A stretch of DNA of 24,685 nt. Origin: Chromatiales bacterium (lineage in GTDB: Bacteria > Pseudomonadota > Gammaproteobacteria > Chromatiales > Chromatiaceae). The DNA is taken from NCBI GenBank assembly GCA_022360595.1, contig JAKSCN010000348.1, forward strand, positions 1 to 24,685. The letters are read 5' to 3'. Under the pieces are notes generated by a model. The model ran no database searches and was not told where the DNA came from. It saw only the letters and a program-made list of their open reading frames with translations. Positions 6,089 to 14,098 of the stretch are shown one piece after another (the first letter of the stretch is position 1; each line of letters opens with the position of its first letter). A program made the translations under genes and the position numbers.

Positions 6089-8458
6089 TTAAAAGTCTTC
6101 CCATTCGTCACCGCTATCATCAGAGACAGCAGTAGCAGCAACTTCCTTGACGGCTGGTCCCGGTGCGTAATTGGACTGGCTGGTCGGCACCGGGCGGGCG
6201 GCTGGCGCAGCTTGTTGCACCGGTGCTCTAGGCGCCATAGCTGGTGCGCGGCGACCGCCGCCTGACACGGCGAAGAAACTCATGAGCTGGTCCATCTCTC
6301 TCGCTTTTTCGGTCATCGACGCAGAGGCGGCAGAGGTCTGTTCAGCTAGCGCAGCGTTCTGCTGGGTCACTTCATCCATGCTGGTGACCGCCTGATTGAC
6401 TTGGTCGATACCACCAGACTGCTCGGAACTGGCTGCGGCAATCTCCGAGATAATGTCGCCCACTTTCTTAACGCTGTTGACGATGTCGTTCAGCGTTTCA
6501 CCGGAGTCGTTGACCAGCTTCGCGCCAACCTTCACTTTATCGGCACTGTCGTTGATCAGGTCCTTGATCTCTTTGGCCGCTGTGGCGCTGCGTCCGGCAA
6601 GGTTGCGTACTTCGGTTGCTACAACCGCAAAGCCGCGTCCCTGTTCACCGGCTCGCGCCGCTTCAACCGATGCATTGAGCGCCAACAGGTTGGTCTGGAA
6701 GGCGATTTCATCGATAACGCCAATGATTTCAGCAATTTTCTCAGAGGAATTATTGATCTCTTCCATCGCCTGCACCGCTTCACTCACCACTTCACCACCT
6801 TTTTCGGCAGTCTGTCTGGCGCTGGCGGCCAACTGGTTGGCCTGCTGGGCATTATCAGCATTGTTTTTCACGGTACTGGTCAGCTCTTCCATGCTGGAGG
6901 CGGTCTGCTCAAGTGAGCTGGCCTGCTGCTCAGTTCTGGCCGAGAGGTTGTTGTTACCGGCGGAGATTTCACCCGAGGCGGTGCTGATCACCTCTGATGA
7001 CTGACGCATCTGGGAGACAATCTCTTCCAGGCGTGTCATGGTCTCATTGACATCCTGTTTGACCACGTTAAAGGTGCCTTCGTATTCATTCACGATCGGT
7101 TTGGTCAAATCACCTTTTGACATGCTGCTCATGGCGGTGGCGATGTCGGCAAAGACCTGTTCGACCACCGTGATAAAGGCGTTCACACCCTGACCCAGAC
7201 CTTTGAAAAAACCATCTTTGTCTTCAAGGCTGATACGTTTGGTCAGGTCACCGGATTTGGCCGCCGATACAATGCTATCGACCTCATCCTCTACAGCGAC
7301 CTCAGCGGTTCTGTCGGTCCATTCAACAGCGACACCCAAGCGGTCGCCGTGTTCATCTTGAACAGGGGTGGCCACCACTTTCAATGTGCGGCCACCAATT
7401 TTAATTTCCGACGCTACACTGGAGGATAGAGAGTCGATCATTCTACGCTGATGGCTTTTATCCCTATGGAACTGATCCATGTTGGCACCCAGCAGTTTAC
7501 TGGCGTCAAAGTCCGGCAGTTGTTTGCGGATATCCTCTTCCGCATCCTTGAACAACTGCTCTACGGTCTTGTTCATGTAGATGATGTTGTAGTTCGCATC
7601 AGCCATCATCACCGAGCTGGAGACATGGTCAAGCGCGGTTTTAATACGCGTTGCGGCAGCCGCCTGCTCTCTGGCATCCATTACGTCAAAGCCCAATTTG
7701 ATCTGGGTGGATTTAATCGAGCGCAACAGATCACCCACTTCGTCATTGCGGTCCACTTCGACCCAGTCAAAGTAGTTGCCTTCCGCCACTTGCAGCAGTT
7801 TGGATCGCGCATAAGCGAGGGGCTTGGTGACATAGGCGGTCAGCGAGAATCCGAATACCAGCGTCAGCACCGACATCAGCCCTAAAACACCATAGATATA
7901 GGCAGGCGCCACACCCATGGAGATCATGGCCGCCAGCGCGGCAAATACCGCTACGGTCAGCATCACGGTAGCCGCCAGCATGGTCTTGATTTTGATTCCC
8001 TTGAAGCTCCCCAGCAGCTTTTTAAAACCTTTCGGCTGAAAAGAGGCTTTCTTGGCGTTGATGTCCCGATAGAAGGCTTCCGCTTCGGCAACCTCTTCAC
8101 GGGTGGGCATGGTGCGTACGGACATGTACTCGGTAACCCGGCCGTTTTGCGACAGGGGAGTGACATTTGCTTTCACCCAGTAGTAATCACCGTTTTTGCA
8201 GCGGTTTTTGACCATTCCGCTCCAGGGCTTGCCTGCCGAGAGCGTGCCCCAGAGGTCTTCAAACGCCTCTGGCGGCATGTCAGGGTGCCTGACCATGTTA
8301 TGGGGCTTACCGATAAGCTCCGCTTCGGAGAAACCGCTGATATCGATAAAGTCCTTGTTGCAGTAGTTAATAATCCCTTTAAGGTCTGTCTTGGAAACCA
8401 GGATAGACCCCTCTTTCATAAAATGCTCTTTATCATTTACCGGTAGGTTGACTTTCAC
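6089..8458 (-). CDS. Aer-like chemoreceptor with two PAS domains and C-terminal EWEDF tether
   Basis: The 789-residue receptor starts with a cytoplasmic PAS domain (about 15-125) very like E. coli Aer. The Aer FAD-pocket residues N34, R57, H58, D60, F66 and N85 occur at the same residue numbers, in PHNMVRHPDMP and WSGMVKNRCKNGDYYWV. Two membrane helices follow (about 160-181 and 187-210) with a tiny loop, then a HAMP domain, a second PAS-like domain (about 270-390, with DQFHRDKSHQRR), further HAMP-like sequence, and the signalling hairpin with FQTNLLALNASVEAARAG. A proline/alanine-rich linker ends in DSGDEWEDF, a xWxxF pentapeptide of the kind that tethers CheR and CheB. The start is GTG with GGAG nine bases upstream; residue numbering identical to Aer supports it. 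It probably senses redox or oxygen state for energy taxis. Gene position between two cheW genes marks it as the core receptor. Confidence 0.96.
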   Translation of the reverse strand: MKVNLPVNDKEHFMKEGSILVSKTDLKGIINYCNKDFIDISGFSEAELIGKPHNMVRHPDMPPEAFEDLWGTLSAGKPWSGMVKNRCKNGDYYWVKANVTPLSQNGRVTEYMSVRTMPTREEVAEAEAFYRDINAKKASFQPKGFKKLLGSFKGIKIKTMLAATVMLTVAVFAALAAMISMGVAPAYIYGVLGLMSVLTLVFGFSLTAYVTKPLAYARSKLLQVAEGNYFDWVEVDRNDEVGDLLRSIKSTQIKLGFDVMDAREQAAAATRIKTALDHVSSSVMMADANYNIIYMNKTVEQLFKDAEEDIRKQLPDFDASKLLGANMDQFHRDKSHQRRMIDSLSSSVASEIKIGGRTLKVVATPVQDEHGDRLGVAVEWTDRTAEVAVEDEVDSIVSAAKSGDLTKRISLEDKDGFFKGLGQGVNAFITVVEQVFADIATAMSSMSKGDLTKPIVNEYEGTFNVVKQDVNETMTRLEEIVSQMRQSSEVISTASGEISAGNNNLSARTEQQASSLEQTASSMEELTSTVKNNADNAQQANQLAASARQTAEKGGEVVSEAVQAMEEINNSSEKIAEIIGVIDEIAFQTNLLALNASVEAARAGEQGRGFAVVATEVRNLAGRSATAAKEIKDLINDSADKVKVGAKLVNDSGETLNDIVNSVKKVGDIISEIAAASSEQSGGIDQVNQAVTSMDEVTQQNAALAEQTSAASASMTEKAREMDQLMSFFAVSGGGRRAPAMAPRAPVQQAAPAARPVPTSQSNYAPGPAVKEVAATAVSDDSGDEWEDF

Positions 8459-8506
8459 GGCCCATATCTCCAGTTAATCTGTATGACTCGTCGATGCAGC
8501 CTGCAA

Positions 8507-9028
8507 TCAGGCCACCTCAACATCTTCATCCGCCTGTGCAACTGACGGCTGCAATTTATCTACATCCAGCAGCATCACCATCTTTCCATTAGACGATGCC
8601 ATACCTGTAATAAACTCTGTATCCAGGTTCTCTCCAAAATCCGGCGTCGCAGCAATATCCTGAGACCGTGCGTTGAGCACATCCGAGACACCGTCGACGA
8701 CAATACCGACGCTTCTTTCCGAAATTTCACAAATGACTTTCAGAATAATGACTACTGTTGCCTTGTCATATTCACGGGCAGGCATTCCCATACGTTCACG
8801 CAGATCGAAAATCGGCACGATCGAACCGCGTAAATTCAGTACACCTTTGACGAAAGCAGGTTGATTGGGAACACGGGTAACCATTTCCCAACCTCTGATC
8901 TCCTGCACCCTAAGAATATCGACACCATAATCCTCGTCGCCAAGATTGAAGGTGAGATATTCTGAACCGATTACTTCAACATCCTGTTGCATGTCATCAT
9001 TTCCATTTTGTTGTGCTATTGCAGGCAT
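8507..9028 (-). CDS. cheW: CheW adaptor protein (second, directly after cheA)
   Basis: This is the receptor-CheA coupling protein encoded 18 bases after cheA. The 173 residues form one CheW domain with short acidic extensions at both ends (ending DEDVEVA). Core signatures are LGDEDYGVDILRVQEIRGW, VKGVLNLRGSIVPIFDLRER and VGIVVDGVSDVLNA. The ATG has GGAG five bases upstream. Two different CheW proteins flank the Aer-like receptor gene. In other bacteria, paralogous CheW proteins can form CheW-only rings or act with different receptors, so the pair may not be redundant here. Confidence 0.97.
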   Translation of the reverse strand: MPAIAQQNGNDDMQQDVEVIGSEYLTFNLGDEDYGVDILRVQEIRGWEMVTRVPNQPAFVKGVLNLRGSIVPIFDLRERMGMPAREYDKATVVIILKVICEISERSVGIVVDGVSDVLNARSQDIAATPDFGENLDTEFITGMASSNGKMVMLLDVDKLQPSVAQADEDVEVA

Positions 9029-9046
9029 AGTGACTCCAGTCTTCCG

Positions 9047-11137
9047 TTATGCCGACTGTTTCAAGTCAGCCACACTGTATTTCTGACTGGATAACCGGAT
9101 AATGCCGGGAATATCCAAGATCAACGCCACTGAGCCGTCACCTAATATGGTGGCCCCTGACAGGCCATCGACACGCTTATAGTTGGCTTCCAGTGATTTG
9201 ATGACCACCTGCTGCTGACCTATCAGGTCATCCACAAACAGGCCGCAGCGTTTACCGTCGCCCTCTACCACTACCAGCAGGCCACTCATTAAATCGGTGG
9301 TTTTTACCGATTCAATACCGAATACTTCATGCAGGCGCACAATGGGCAGATAATCGTTGCGGAGTTTGAACGTTTCACCGCGACCGGCCACCAGATTGAT
9401 CATGTCCGGTTTCAGTTGAATGGATTCAATAATGGAAACCAGAGGCACAATGTAGATCTCATCGCCCACCGCAATAGTTTGACCATCCAGTATCGCCAGG
9501 GTTAGTGGCAGACGAATGATGATGGCGCTGCCTTTGCCCATTTCAGATTCGATTTCGATACTGCCCCCCAGCTCATTGATGTTTTTACGCACCACATCCA
9601 TGCCGACGCCACGCCCGGAGACATCGCTGATCTGTTCAGCGGTAGAGAAACCGGCTTGAAAGATCAGTTCATAAATTTGCTGGTCAGTGAGATTATGTTC
9701 TTCGGTAATAAGTCCTCGTTCGATTGCCTTACTCTCGATGCGATGTTTATCAAGTCCCTTCCCGTCATCGCGGATTTCTATAATGATATTGCCGCCCCGG
9801 TGGGCCGCACTGAGATGAACGGTGCCAGTTTCAGGCTTACCCGCCGCCTTGCGCACCTCCGGCATCTCAATACCGTGATCAAGGCTGTTGCGCACCAGAT
9901 GAACCAAAGGGTCGCCGATCTTTTCGATCACGGTCTTATCCACTTCGGTCTGTTCACCGCTCATTTTCAATTCAATCTTTTTCCCCATTTTGCTGCTCAG
10001 GTCGTGCACCAAGCGGGGAAAACGGCTAAAGGTAAAACTGATCGGCAGCATGCGAATCTGCATGACGCTCTCTTGCAGTTCACGGGTATGCCGTTCCAGC
10101 TGCGCCAGACCGTCCTGCAGACGTTCAACACGATCAATGGTGAAGTCCTCACCCAACATGCTGAGCATCGATTGGGTGATAACCAGTTCACCCACCATGT
10201 TGATCAGGCCGTCGATCTTATTGATGTCGACACGGATCGAGCTGGAGCCACTGGCTCCACCACCACTGCGGCGATCATTTTGACGACGATCCACCGGCGA
10301 GCGGCGATCTTCAGCGCGGCGCTCACCTTGGCGACGCTCAGGCTGGGCAGGTTCAGACGCCTGCACTGCTGATTCCACCTCTGGTGCTTCCACCTGCTCG
10401 GCTACGGCCTCGGTTACAATAGGAACAATAGAGAGTTCGCAGTCGTCCTCAACCCAGTCAAAGACTTCGCTGATTTGACTTTTTTCCAGCGCTTCATTGA
10501 CGGTGATTACCCAACTAAGAAAACACTCTTCCGGGTCAAGCTCCGCTAGGCGAGGCAATAGAGAAGCATCACCCTCAACTTTCACATCGCCGAGATCGGT
10601 CAGCTCTTGGATAATACGCAGGGGATCATTCCCGGTACGCATCATATGCGGCAAGGGTCTGAATACAACACGCCAGCCAGTGATGGCCTCAGCGCCATCA
10701 GCAGCAGGCTGCGCACTGTTGGCCCCGGCAGCCGGAGCGGCCGATTCACTGTTGTTGAGTATCGCCTCCAGCTCACTCTGCTGAGCCTGCACGTCATCCA
10801 TATCAATGGTGTCATCAGCAGAAACCGCTTTCAGCATTTCACGTAACACATCAACAGAACGCAGCAAGGCATCCACCGCTACAGCAGTCACTTCCCTGCG
10901 ACCATCCCGCATCTCGTCCAGCAGCGTCTCCATCACATGCGTGAAGTTGGAAATTTCAGTAAAACCGAAAGTACCACTCCCCCCTTTTATGGAGTGTGCT
11001 GCGCGAAAAATTGAATTGATCTCTTCCGTGTCAGCCGTGCCGGGGTCCATATTCAAAAGCCCGGACTCCATTACATCCAGTCCCTCGAAACTCTCGTCGA
11101 AGAAGACCTGATGAAACTGCGCCATATCAATTGTCAT
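9047..11137 (-). CDS. cheA: CheA, chemotaxis histidine autokinase
   Basis: CheA autophosphorylates and passes phosphate to CheY and CheB. The 696-residue protein shows P1 (HPt) with phospho-acceptor H48 in FRAAHSIKGGSGTFGF, and a second alpha/beta module (about 152-245, with WRVVFRPLPHMM) in the place of P2, presumably docking CheY/CheB. A low-complexity linker rich in ERR and DRR repeats follows. Then come the P3 dimerisation helices (DINKIDGLINMVGELVITQS), the P4 kinase domain with N box LVRNSLDHGIE, DDGKG and SGRGVGMDVV, and the CheW-like P5 domain from about 560. The ATG follows AGGGGG at about six bases. The gene is second in the operon, 40 bases after cheY. Confidence 0.97.
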   Translation of the reverse strand: MTIDMAQFHQVFFDESFEGLDVMESGLLNMDPGTADTEEINSIFRAAHSIKGGSGTFGFTEISNFTHVMETLLDEMRDGRREVTAVAVDALLRSVDVLREMLKAVSADDTIDMDDVQAQQSELEAILNNSESAAPAAGANSAQPAADGAEAITGWRVVFRPLPHMMRTGNDPLRIIQELTDLGDVKVEGDASLLPRLAELDPEECFLSWVITVNEALEKSQISEVFDWVEDDCELSIVPIVTEAVAEQVEAPEVESAVQASEPAQPERRQGERRAEDRRSPVDRRQNDRRSGGGASGSSSIRVDINKIDGLINMVGELVITQSMLSMLGEDFTIDRVERLQDGLAQLERHTRELQESVMQIRMLPISFTFSRFPRLVHDLSSKMGKKIELKMSGEQTEVDKTVIEKIGDPLVHLVRNSLDHGIEMPEVRKAAGKPETGTVHLSAAHRGGNIIIEIRDDGKGLDKHRIESKAIERGLITEEHNLTDQQIYELIFQAGFSTAEQISDVSGRGVGMDVVRKNINELGGSIEIESEMGKGSAIIIRLPLTLAILDGQTIAVGDEIYIVPLVSIIESIQLKPDMINLVAGRGETFKLRNDYLPIVRLHEVFGIESVKTTDLMSGLLVVVEGDGKRCGLFVDDLIGQQQVVIKSLEANYKRVDGLSGATILGDGSVALILDIPGIIRLSSQKYSVADLKQSA

Positions 11138-11177
11138 TCGCGCCCCCTTTGGTCGCTGGAATCAATATCCATTTACG

Positions 11178-11540
11178 CTAACGGATTACCTTCTTTACCG
11201 TGTTGAGTAACTGCTCTGGATTAAACGGTTTGACGATCCATCCTGTTGCACCTGCCGCTTTGCCTTGCTGCTTCTTCTCGGCACTGGACTCCGTGGTCAA
11301 CATGAGCAGCGGCGTAAACTTATAGCTTGGCAATGTGCGCAAATTCTGGATCAGACTGATGCCGTCCATATTTGGCATATTTACATCGGTGATAACGAGG
11401 TCCACGCTACGGGTTTTCGCAATGGACAGTGCTTCAACACCATCCGCTGCTTCCAAGACTTCGTAGCCGGCACCCTTCAGGGTGAAAGAGACCATTTGAC
11501 GCATTGAGGCTGAATCGTCCACAGCAAGAATGCTTGCCAT
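11178..11540 (-). CDS. cheY: CheY, chemotaxis response regulator
   Basis: Single-domain receiver of 120 residues, which when phosphorylated by CheA usually binds the flagellar switch. Key residues are all present: D8 and D9 (VDDSASMRQM), phospho-acceptor D52 in VITDVNMPNMDG, T82/T83 in LMLTTES, and K104 in GWIVKPF. The switch aromatic Y106 of E. coli CheY is W101 here, as in many CheA-linked CheY proteins. GGAG lies nine bases before the ATG. It is the first gene of the operon and follows the sigma-28 promoter by about 100 bases, which favours an output to the flagellar motor. Strictly, the sequence does not show which target it binds. Confidence 0.97.
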   Translation of the reverse strand: MASILAVDDSASMRQMVSFTLKGAGYEVLEAADGVEALSIAKTRSVDLVITDVNMPNMDGISLIQNLRTLPSYKFTPLLMLTTESSAEKKQQGKAAGATGWIVKPFNPEQLLNTVKKVIR

Positions 11541-11606
11541 ACTTATTACTCCCAGTTTGCAGTCTGAAATCCAAATTGAAGTTTTTCCCTGTTTTTATGG
11601 GGATTT

Positions 11607-11619
11607 AGTTACTGTAACT
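11607..11619. promoter_or_regulatory. Small perfect palindrome in the cheY leader
   Basis: AGTTACTGTAACT is a 6+1+6 perfect inverted repeat between the candidate sigma-28 promoter and the cheY start. It could be an operator or part of a leader hairpin. With a single example and no known regulator matching it, its function is open. Confidence 0.25.
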
Positions 11620-11650
11620 CCTTAAGACAGTAATGCCCCTCTATGCTCAA

Positions 11651-11677
11651 TTAGCGGCGATGGGAATAAAACCTTTA
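11651..11677 (-). promoter_or_regulatory. Sigma-28 (FliA) promoter of the chemotaxis operon
   Basis: Read on the minus strand, TAAAGGTT (11670-11677), an 11-base spacer and GCCGCTAA (11651-11658). Against the FliA consensus TAAAGTTT-N11-GCCGATAA this is seven of eight matches in each box with the exact spacer. Transcription would start near 11644, leaving a leader of about 100 bases before the cheY ATG at 11540. This places the operon in the flagellar late-gene class. Confidence 0.75.
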
Positions 11678-11744
11678 GAGCGAAAAAAACACCTTTTTTC
11701 CTAGAGAAAAATGCGGCTATATAAATAAGAGAGGTAATTGTGCG

Positions 11745-11925
11745 AGGGCCTGTTAATGCTAATTTTATTTTCACTGCCAACGGCCATTTTTTTTGTCCGG
11801 CAAGGCAGAAGGAGCACCATGGAATGTGTCTACATAAGCGACTGATAACGCCCCTGGATGAGAAAATGACTTTGTTCCCCATCTATAGTTGAAAAAAGGA
11901 TTATCAAATTGATGTTAGGGCCTTA
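11745..11925 (+). repeat. Decayed copy of a MITE-like inverted-repeat element
   Basis: The left end AGGGCCTGTTAATGCTAATT matches the left terminal repeat of the copy at 21796 with a few changes. Internally both copies share the blocks CACTGCCAA, CAAGGCAGAAGGAGC and CATAAGCGACTGATAA in the same order and spacing. The right end, near GATGTTAGGGCCTTA, is degenerate and no longer pairs well with the left. The internal hairpin framed by CTGCC and GGCAG is kept. It lies upstream of the sigma-28 promoter of the che operon. Confidence 0.75.
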
Positions 11926-11975
11926 AAAAATAGCCACAAGGCAATAGCATTTATTTTCAAAAAATAAAAACGAGA

Positions 11976-13031
11976 CTACCCAAGACCGCAAACAGGATCA
12001 AAACTGAGTTGTTTCAGGGCCGCTTCAATATCGGTCGAATCAACTGCCTCGAAGTCTTCAGCAGAATAGGTTGTGTAGCCACCTGCCATCTCATACCAGG
12101 CAAAGCCACCGGTCCAAGCCGGCTGTTGATAGGCGTCCTGTTTCAAGCGCGGCAAGCAGTAGAGCCGGTTCGGAAGATAGATCAGGTTATAGCTGATCTC
12201 ACGGCGATGCAGTTCTGCAATAAAACGCCAGGCAGGGCCTGCGGCACTAAACCGAAAGCAGGTGGCCGGATAGGCTAGCGCTCCGCCATTATGCCGCCAC
12301 TGGGGATTGGCTATTGGCAAGGCGTGGTCGCGTTGAAACATCTGAAAGTGAAGATGGTTGACCGACGCAAAGGCGCCGTAGCTGTTGTAGCCAAAACCAA
12401 CATCCGGCAGGGTGCTGGCCAGCTCCTGGGTCAACTCCCAGACGTAATTATGATCCTCTTCATTGAGCAGTTGAGGCTGCTCCCGCCGTGGCTCAGGCAC
12501 CAACAGACCATGCAGATCAACGAACGGAAATTTGTTATAGAAAAGTGCAGTGTGCCGCCCCGCCAAAGATCCCGCCCAGAGGATCTCTTTACGCAGATAG
12601 GGTCGGTTAAAGTTAAATCCGTCTGGATTGAAGGGCGCCGAAATTCCCTGCACGGGAGCCCCGGTCATACGGGGTGGGCGCAGCGCCCGCAGCGGATTGA
12701 ATTGCAGCTCCCAACGCCGCAGAAATTTAAATTCGGTATGCTGCAGCCGACTAATACCCATCGCCATCAGTTGCCGAAACACTTGCAGATCATCGTCCGC
12801 ATCATCCAGCACATGCCCGCAGGCTTCATTGGCCTGAATCTCTTCACAAAGGCGATCGAATTTAATACGCAGCGGCATCTCCAACCGCTTCCAGAGCCTG
12901 GCGTCATAGCCTGCGTTGGCCAAAACCAGAATGAAGGTTCCCAGTTCATCGAAGTCGCGCAGCATTGCAGCCAGCCCTTGCTCAAAGCCAAGGCGAAACT
13001 GCTGGGGAGATTGAAACAATTCAGACAACAC
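11976..13031 (-). CDS. HIT-superfamily nucleotide phosphorylase/transferase-like protein
   Basis: The 351-residue cytoplasmic protein carries H226-L-H228-F-Q230 in SVNHLHFQMF, the H-x-H-x-Q motif of the HIT superfamily. Upstream is the strand pattern ALFYNKFPFVDLHGLLVPE (about 162-180), which resembles the nucleotide-binding half of GalT and GDP-hexose phosphorylase proteins. In that superfamily the middle histidine (H228) forms a covalent nucleotidyl intermediate. The length and the motif context (VNHLHFQ) are closest, from memory, to the GDPGP1/VTC2 type, but the substrate cannot be read from sequence. The start is probably GTG at 13031, with AGGG close upstream; a TTG three bases on is possible. 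It lies 38 bases after yidD in the same direction, so the two are likely cotranscribed. Confidence 0.82.
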   Translation of the reverse strand: MLSELFQSPQQFRLGFEQGLAAMLRDFDELGTFILVLANAGYDARLWKRLEMPLRIKFDRLCEEIQANEACGHVLDDADDDLQVFRQLMAMGISRLQHTEFKFLRRWELQFNPLRALRPPRMTGAPVQGISAPFNPDGFNFNRPYLRKEILWAGSLAGRHTALFYNKFPFVDLHGLLVPEPRREQPQLLNEEDHNYVWELTQELASTLPDVGFGYNSYGAFASVNHLHFQMFQRDHALPIANPQWRHNGGALAYPATCFRFSAAGPAWRFIAELHRREISYNLIYLPNRLYCLPRLKQDAYQQPAWTGGFAWYEMAGGYTTYSAEDFEAVDSTDIEAALKQLSFDPVCGLG

Positions 13032-13069
13032 AACCCTACAAGCCGGTAAGTTTCGATGCCAAACCGGTG

Positions 13070-13321
13070 CTATCCCTGCTTCGATCGTTTATCTGGATCA
13101 GGATCAGGAACTGGATCATACCCACCTTCATGGAATGGATGGCAACGCGAGATGCGCTTGATCCCCATCCAAAACCCACGCAGCACACCATACCGCTCCA
13201 CCGCCTCCTGCATATAGCTGGAGCAACTTGGGTGGTAGCGGCAGTTGTTACCCAAAAATGGACTGATCAGATAACTGTAGCCTTTTATCAATACGATAAA
13301 AGCCCGCTTTAGTGGGTTCAT
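13070..13321 (-). CDS. yidD: YidD, membrane protein insertion efficiency factor
   Basis: YidD is a small membrane-associated protein that helps YidC-dependent insertion of inner-membrane proteins. The 83-residue product has the family pattern: an amphipathic N-terminus (PLKRAFIVLIKGYSYLISPF), then CRYHPSCSSYMQEAVERYG and, later, RCHPFHEGGYDPVP. The conserved cysteines and the C-H-P-x-x-x-G-G-x-D-P block are intact. ATG 13321 was chosen because it gives the normal family length; upstream in-frame starts would add an unconserved extension. The gene is usually found between rnpA and yidC; here it instead precedes a HIT-like gene. Confidence 0.95.
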   Translation of the reverse strand: MNPLKRAFIVLIKGYSYLISPFLGNNCRYHPSCSSYMQEAVERYGVLRGFWMGIKRISRCHPFHEGGYDPVPDPDPDKRSKQG

Positions 13322-13527
13322 GCAGTAAAATCCAGACTGACTGTCAAGTAAGAACCAGGATGGAGAACTGGCGAACGCAATCACTACTCCAGCCAACCAT
13401 GTATGGAATTATGCCCGATAACCGGCATCAGCGCGATACTGTGGAAGAAGACCGCCCCACTTGCACCTAAAACCATTTGATCACACACTAGGCTGATCTG
13501 TCTCCTCCTGAGGTAACCGTCTCGGTC

Positions 13528-14094
13528 ATGGCCATCGGAAAACTGATTCTTACCCCCACTGCCAGCAGCAACCCGCCAACACCCGGCCAACTGCTCGACA
13601 CTTTGATTTCACTGGCATTTATCGAGGCTGCCCCCCTGCCTGCCCGCCCATCGATCTACCTGGCGGGAGAGCGCTTTCTACAGCTCATCACCTTTCTCGG
13701 CTGCTCACCTTATGTGCGCCTGACACCGGAGACCGATGACGATGAGCAGTTCACCCATATGCGCCTTGCCGGGCCTCTGCCAGACAACATATTTCGAACC
13801 GGCCGCAACACCCTCACACCACGTTGCCCAAAGTGCAGGGAGAAACTCACCGATTGGCATGCCGATCTGACACAGTGGCGGCAAAATAGTGAACACACCA
13901 TCGATTGTCCTGCATGCAACACCCAAACCAGCCCCTTAGCCTTGAACTGGCGCAGCCAGGCGGGGGCCGGACAGCTATTCATTGAAGTCTGGGGAATCTT
14001 TCCAGGCGAGGCGGTGCCCACCAACGAGCTGCTCAGCCCTCTCACGGCACTCGGTTGTGACTGGGACTACTTCTATATCCAAGAAGAGGCTTAA
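13528..14094 (+). CDS. Hypothetical protein with a four-cysteine zinc-ribbon pattern
   Basis: I do not recognise this 188-residue protein. It contains CPKC and CPAC separated by about 25 residues, a likely zinc ribbon in the middle of the protein, flanked by an N-terminal alpha/beta-looking part and a C-terminal part ending in WDYFYIQEEA. No signal peptide or membrane helix is seen, so it is probably cytoplasmic. The ATG lies 14 bases after GAGG, which is rather far, and no better start is in frame. It converges with the diguanylate cyclase gene, with only four bases between the two stop codons. Its AT content and codon use look like those of its neighbours. Confidence 0.85.
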   Translation: MAIGKLILTPTASSNPPTPGQLLDTLISLAFIEAAPLPARPSIYLAGERFLQLITFLGCSPYVRLTPETDDDEQFTHMRLAGPLPDNIFRTGRNTLTPRCPKCREKLTDWHADLTQWRQNSEHTIDCPACNTQTSPLALNWRSQAGAGQLFIEVWGIFPGEAVPTNELLSPLTALGCDWDYFYIQEEA

Positions 14095-14098
14095 CGGC

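Larger units (their letters stand above)
11541..11975. other. Non-coding region between the HIT-like gene and cheY
   Basis: This 435-base stretch has no convincing gene. It holds the cheY ribosome site, a small palindrome, the sigma-28 promoter and, from about 11745 to 11925, a decayed copy of the inverted-repeat element found intact at 21796-21991. It is AT-rich with several A and T runs. I see no strong stem-plus-U-tract terminator for the HIT-like gene that ends at 11976. Confidence 0.7.

Noticed and set aside
9656..10372. Long plus-strand frame (238 codons) opposite cheA
   Set aside because: Lies entirely antisense to strongly conserved cheA sequence; composition is that of a shadow frame.
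11622..11882. 86-codon minus-strand frame upstream of cheY
   Set aside because: It overlaps the decayed inverted-repeat element and the sigma-28 promoter, has no recognisable domain and no ribosome site; chance frame.
13384..13590. Small minus-strand frame upstream of yidD
   Set aside because: Overlaps the start of the zinc-ribbon gene on the other strand and shows no conserved features.
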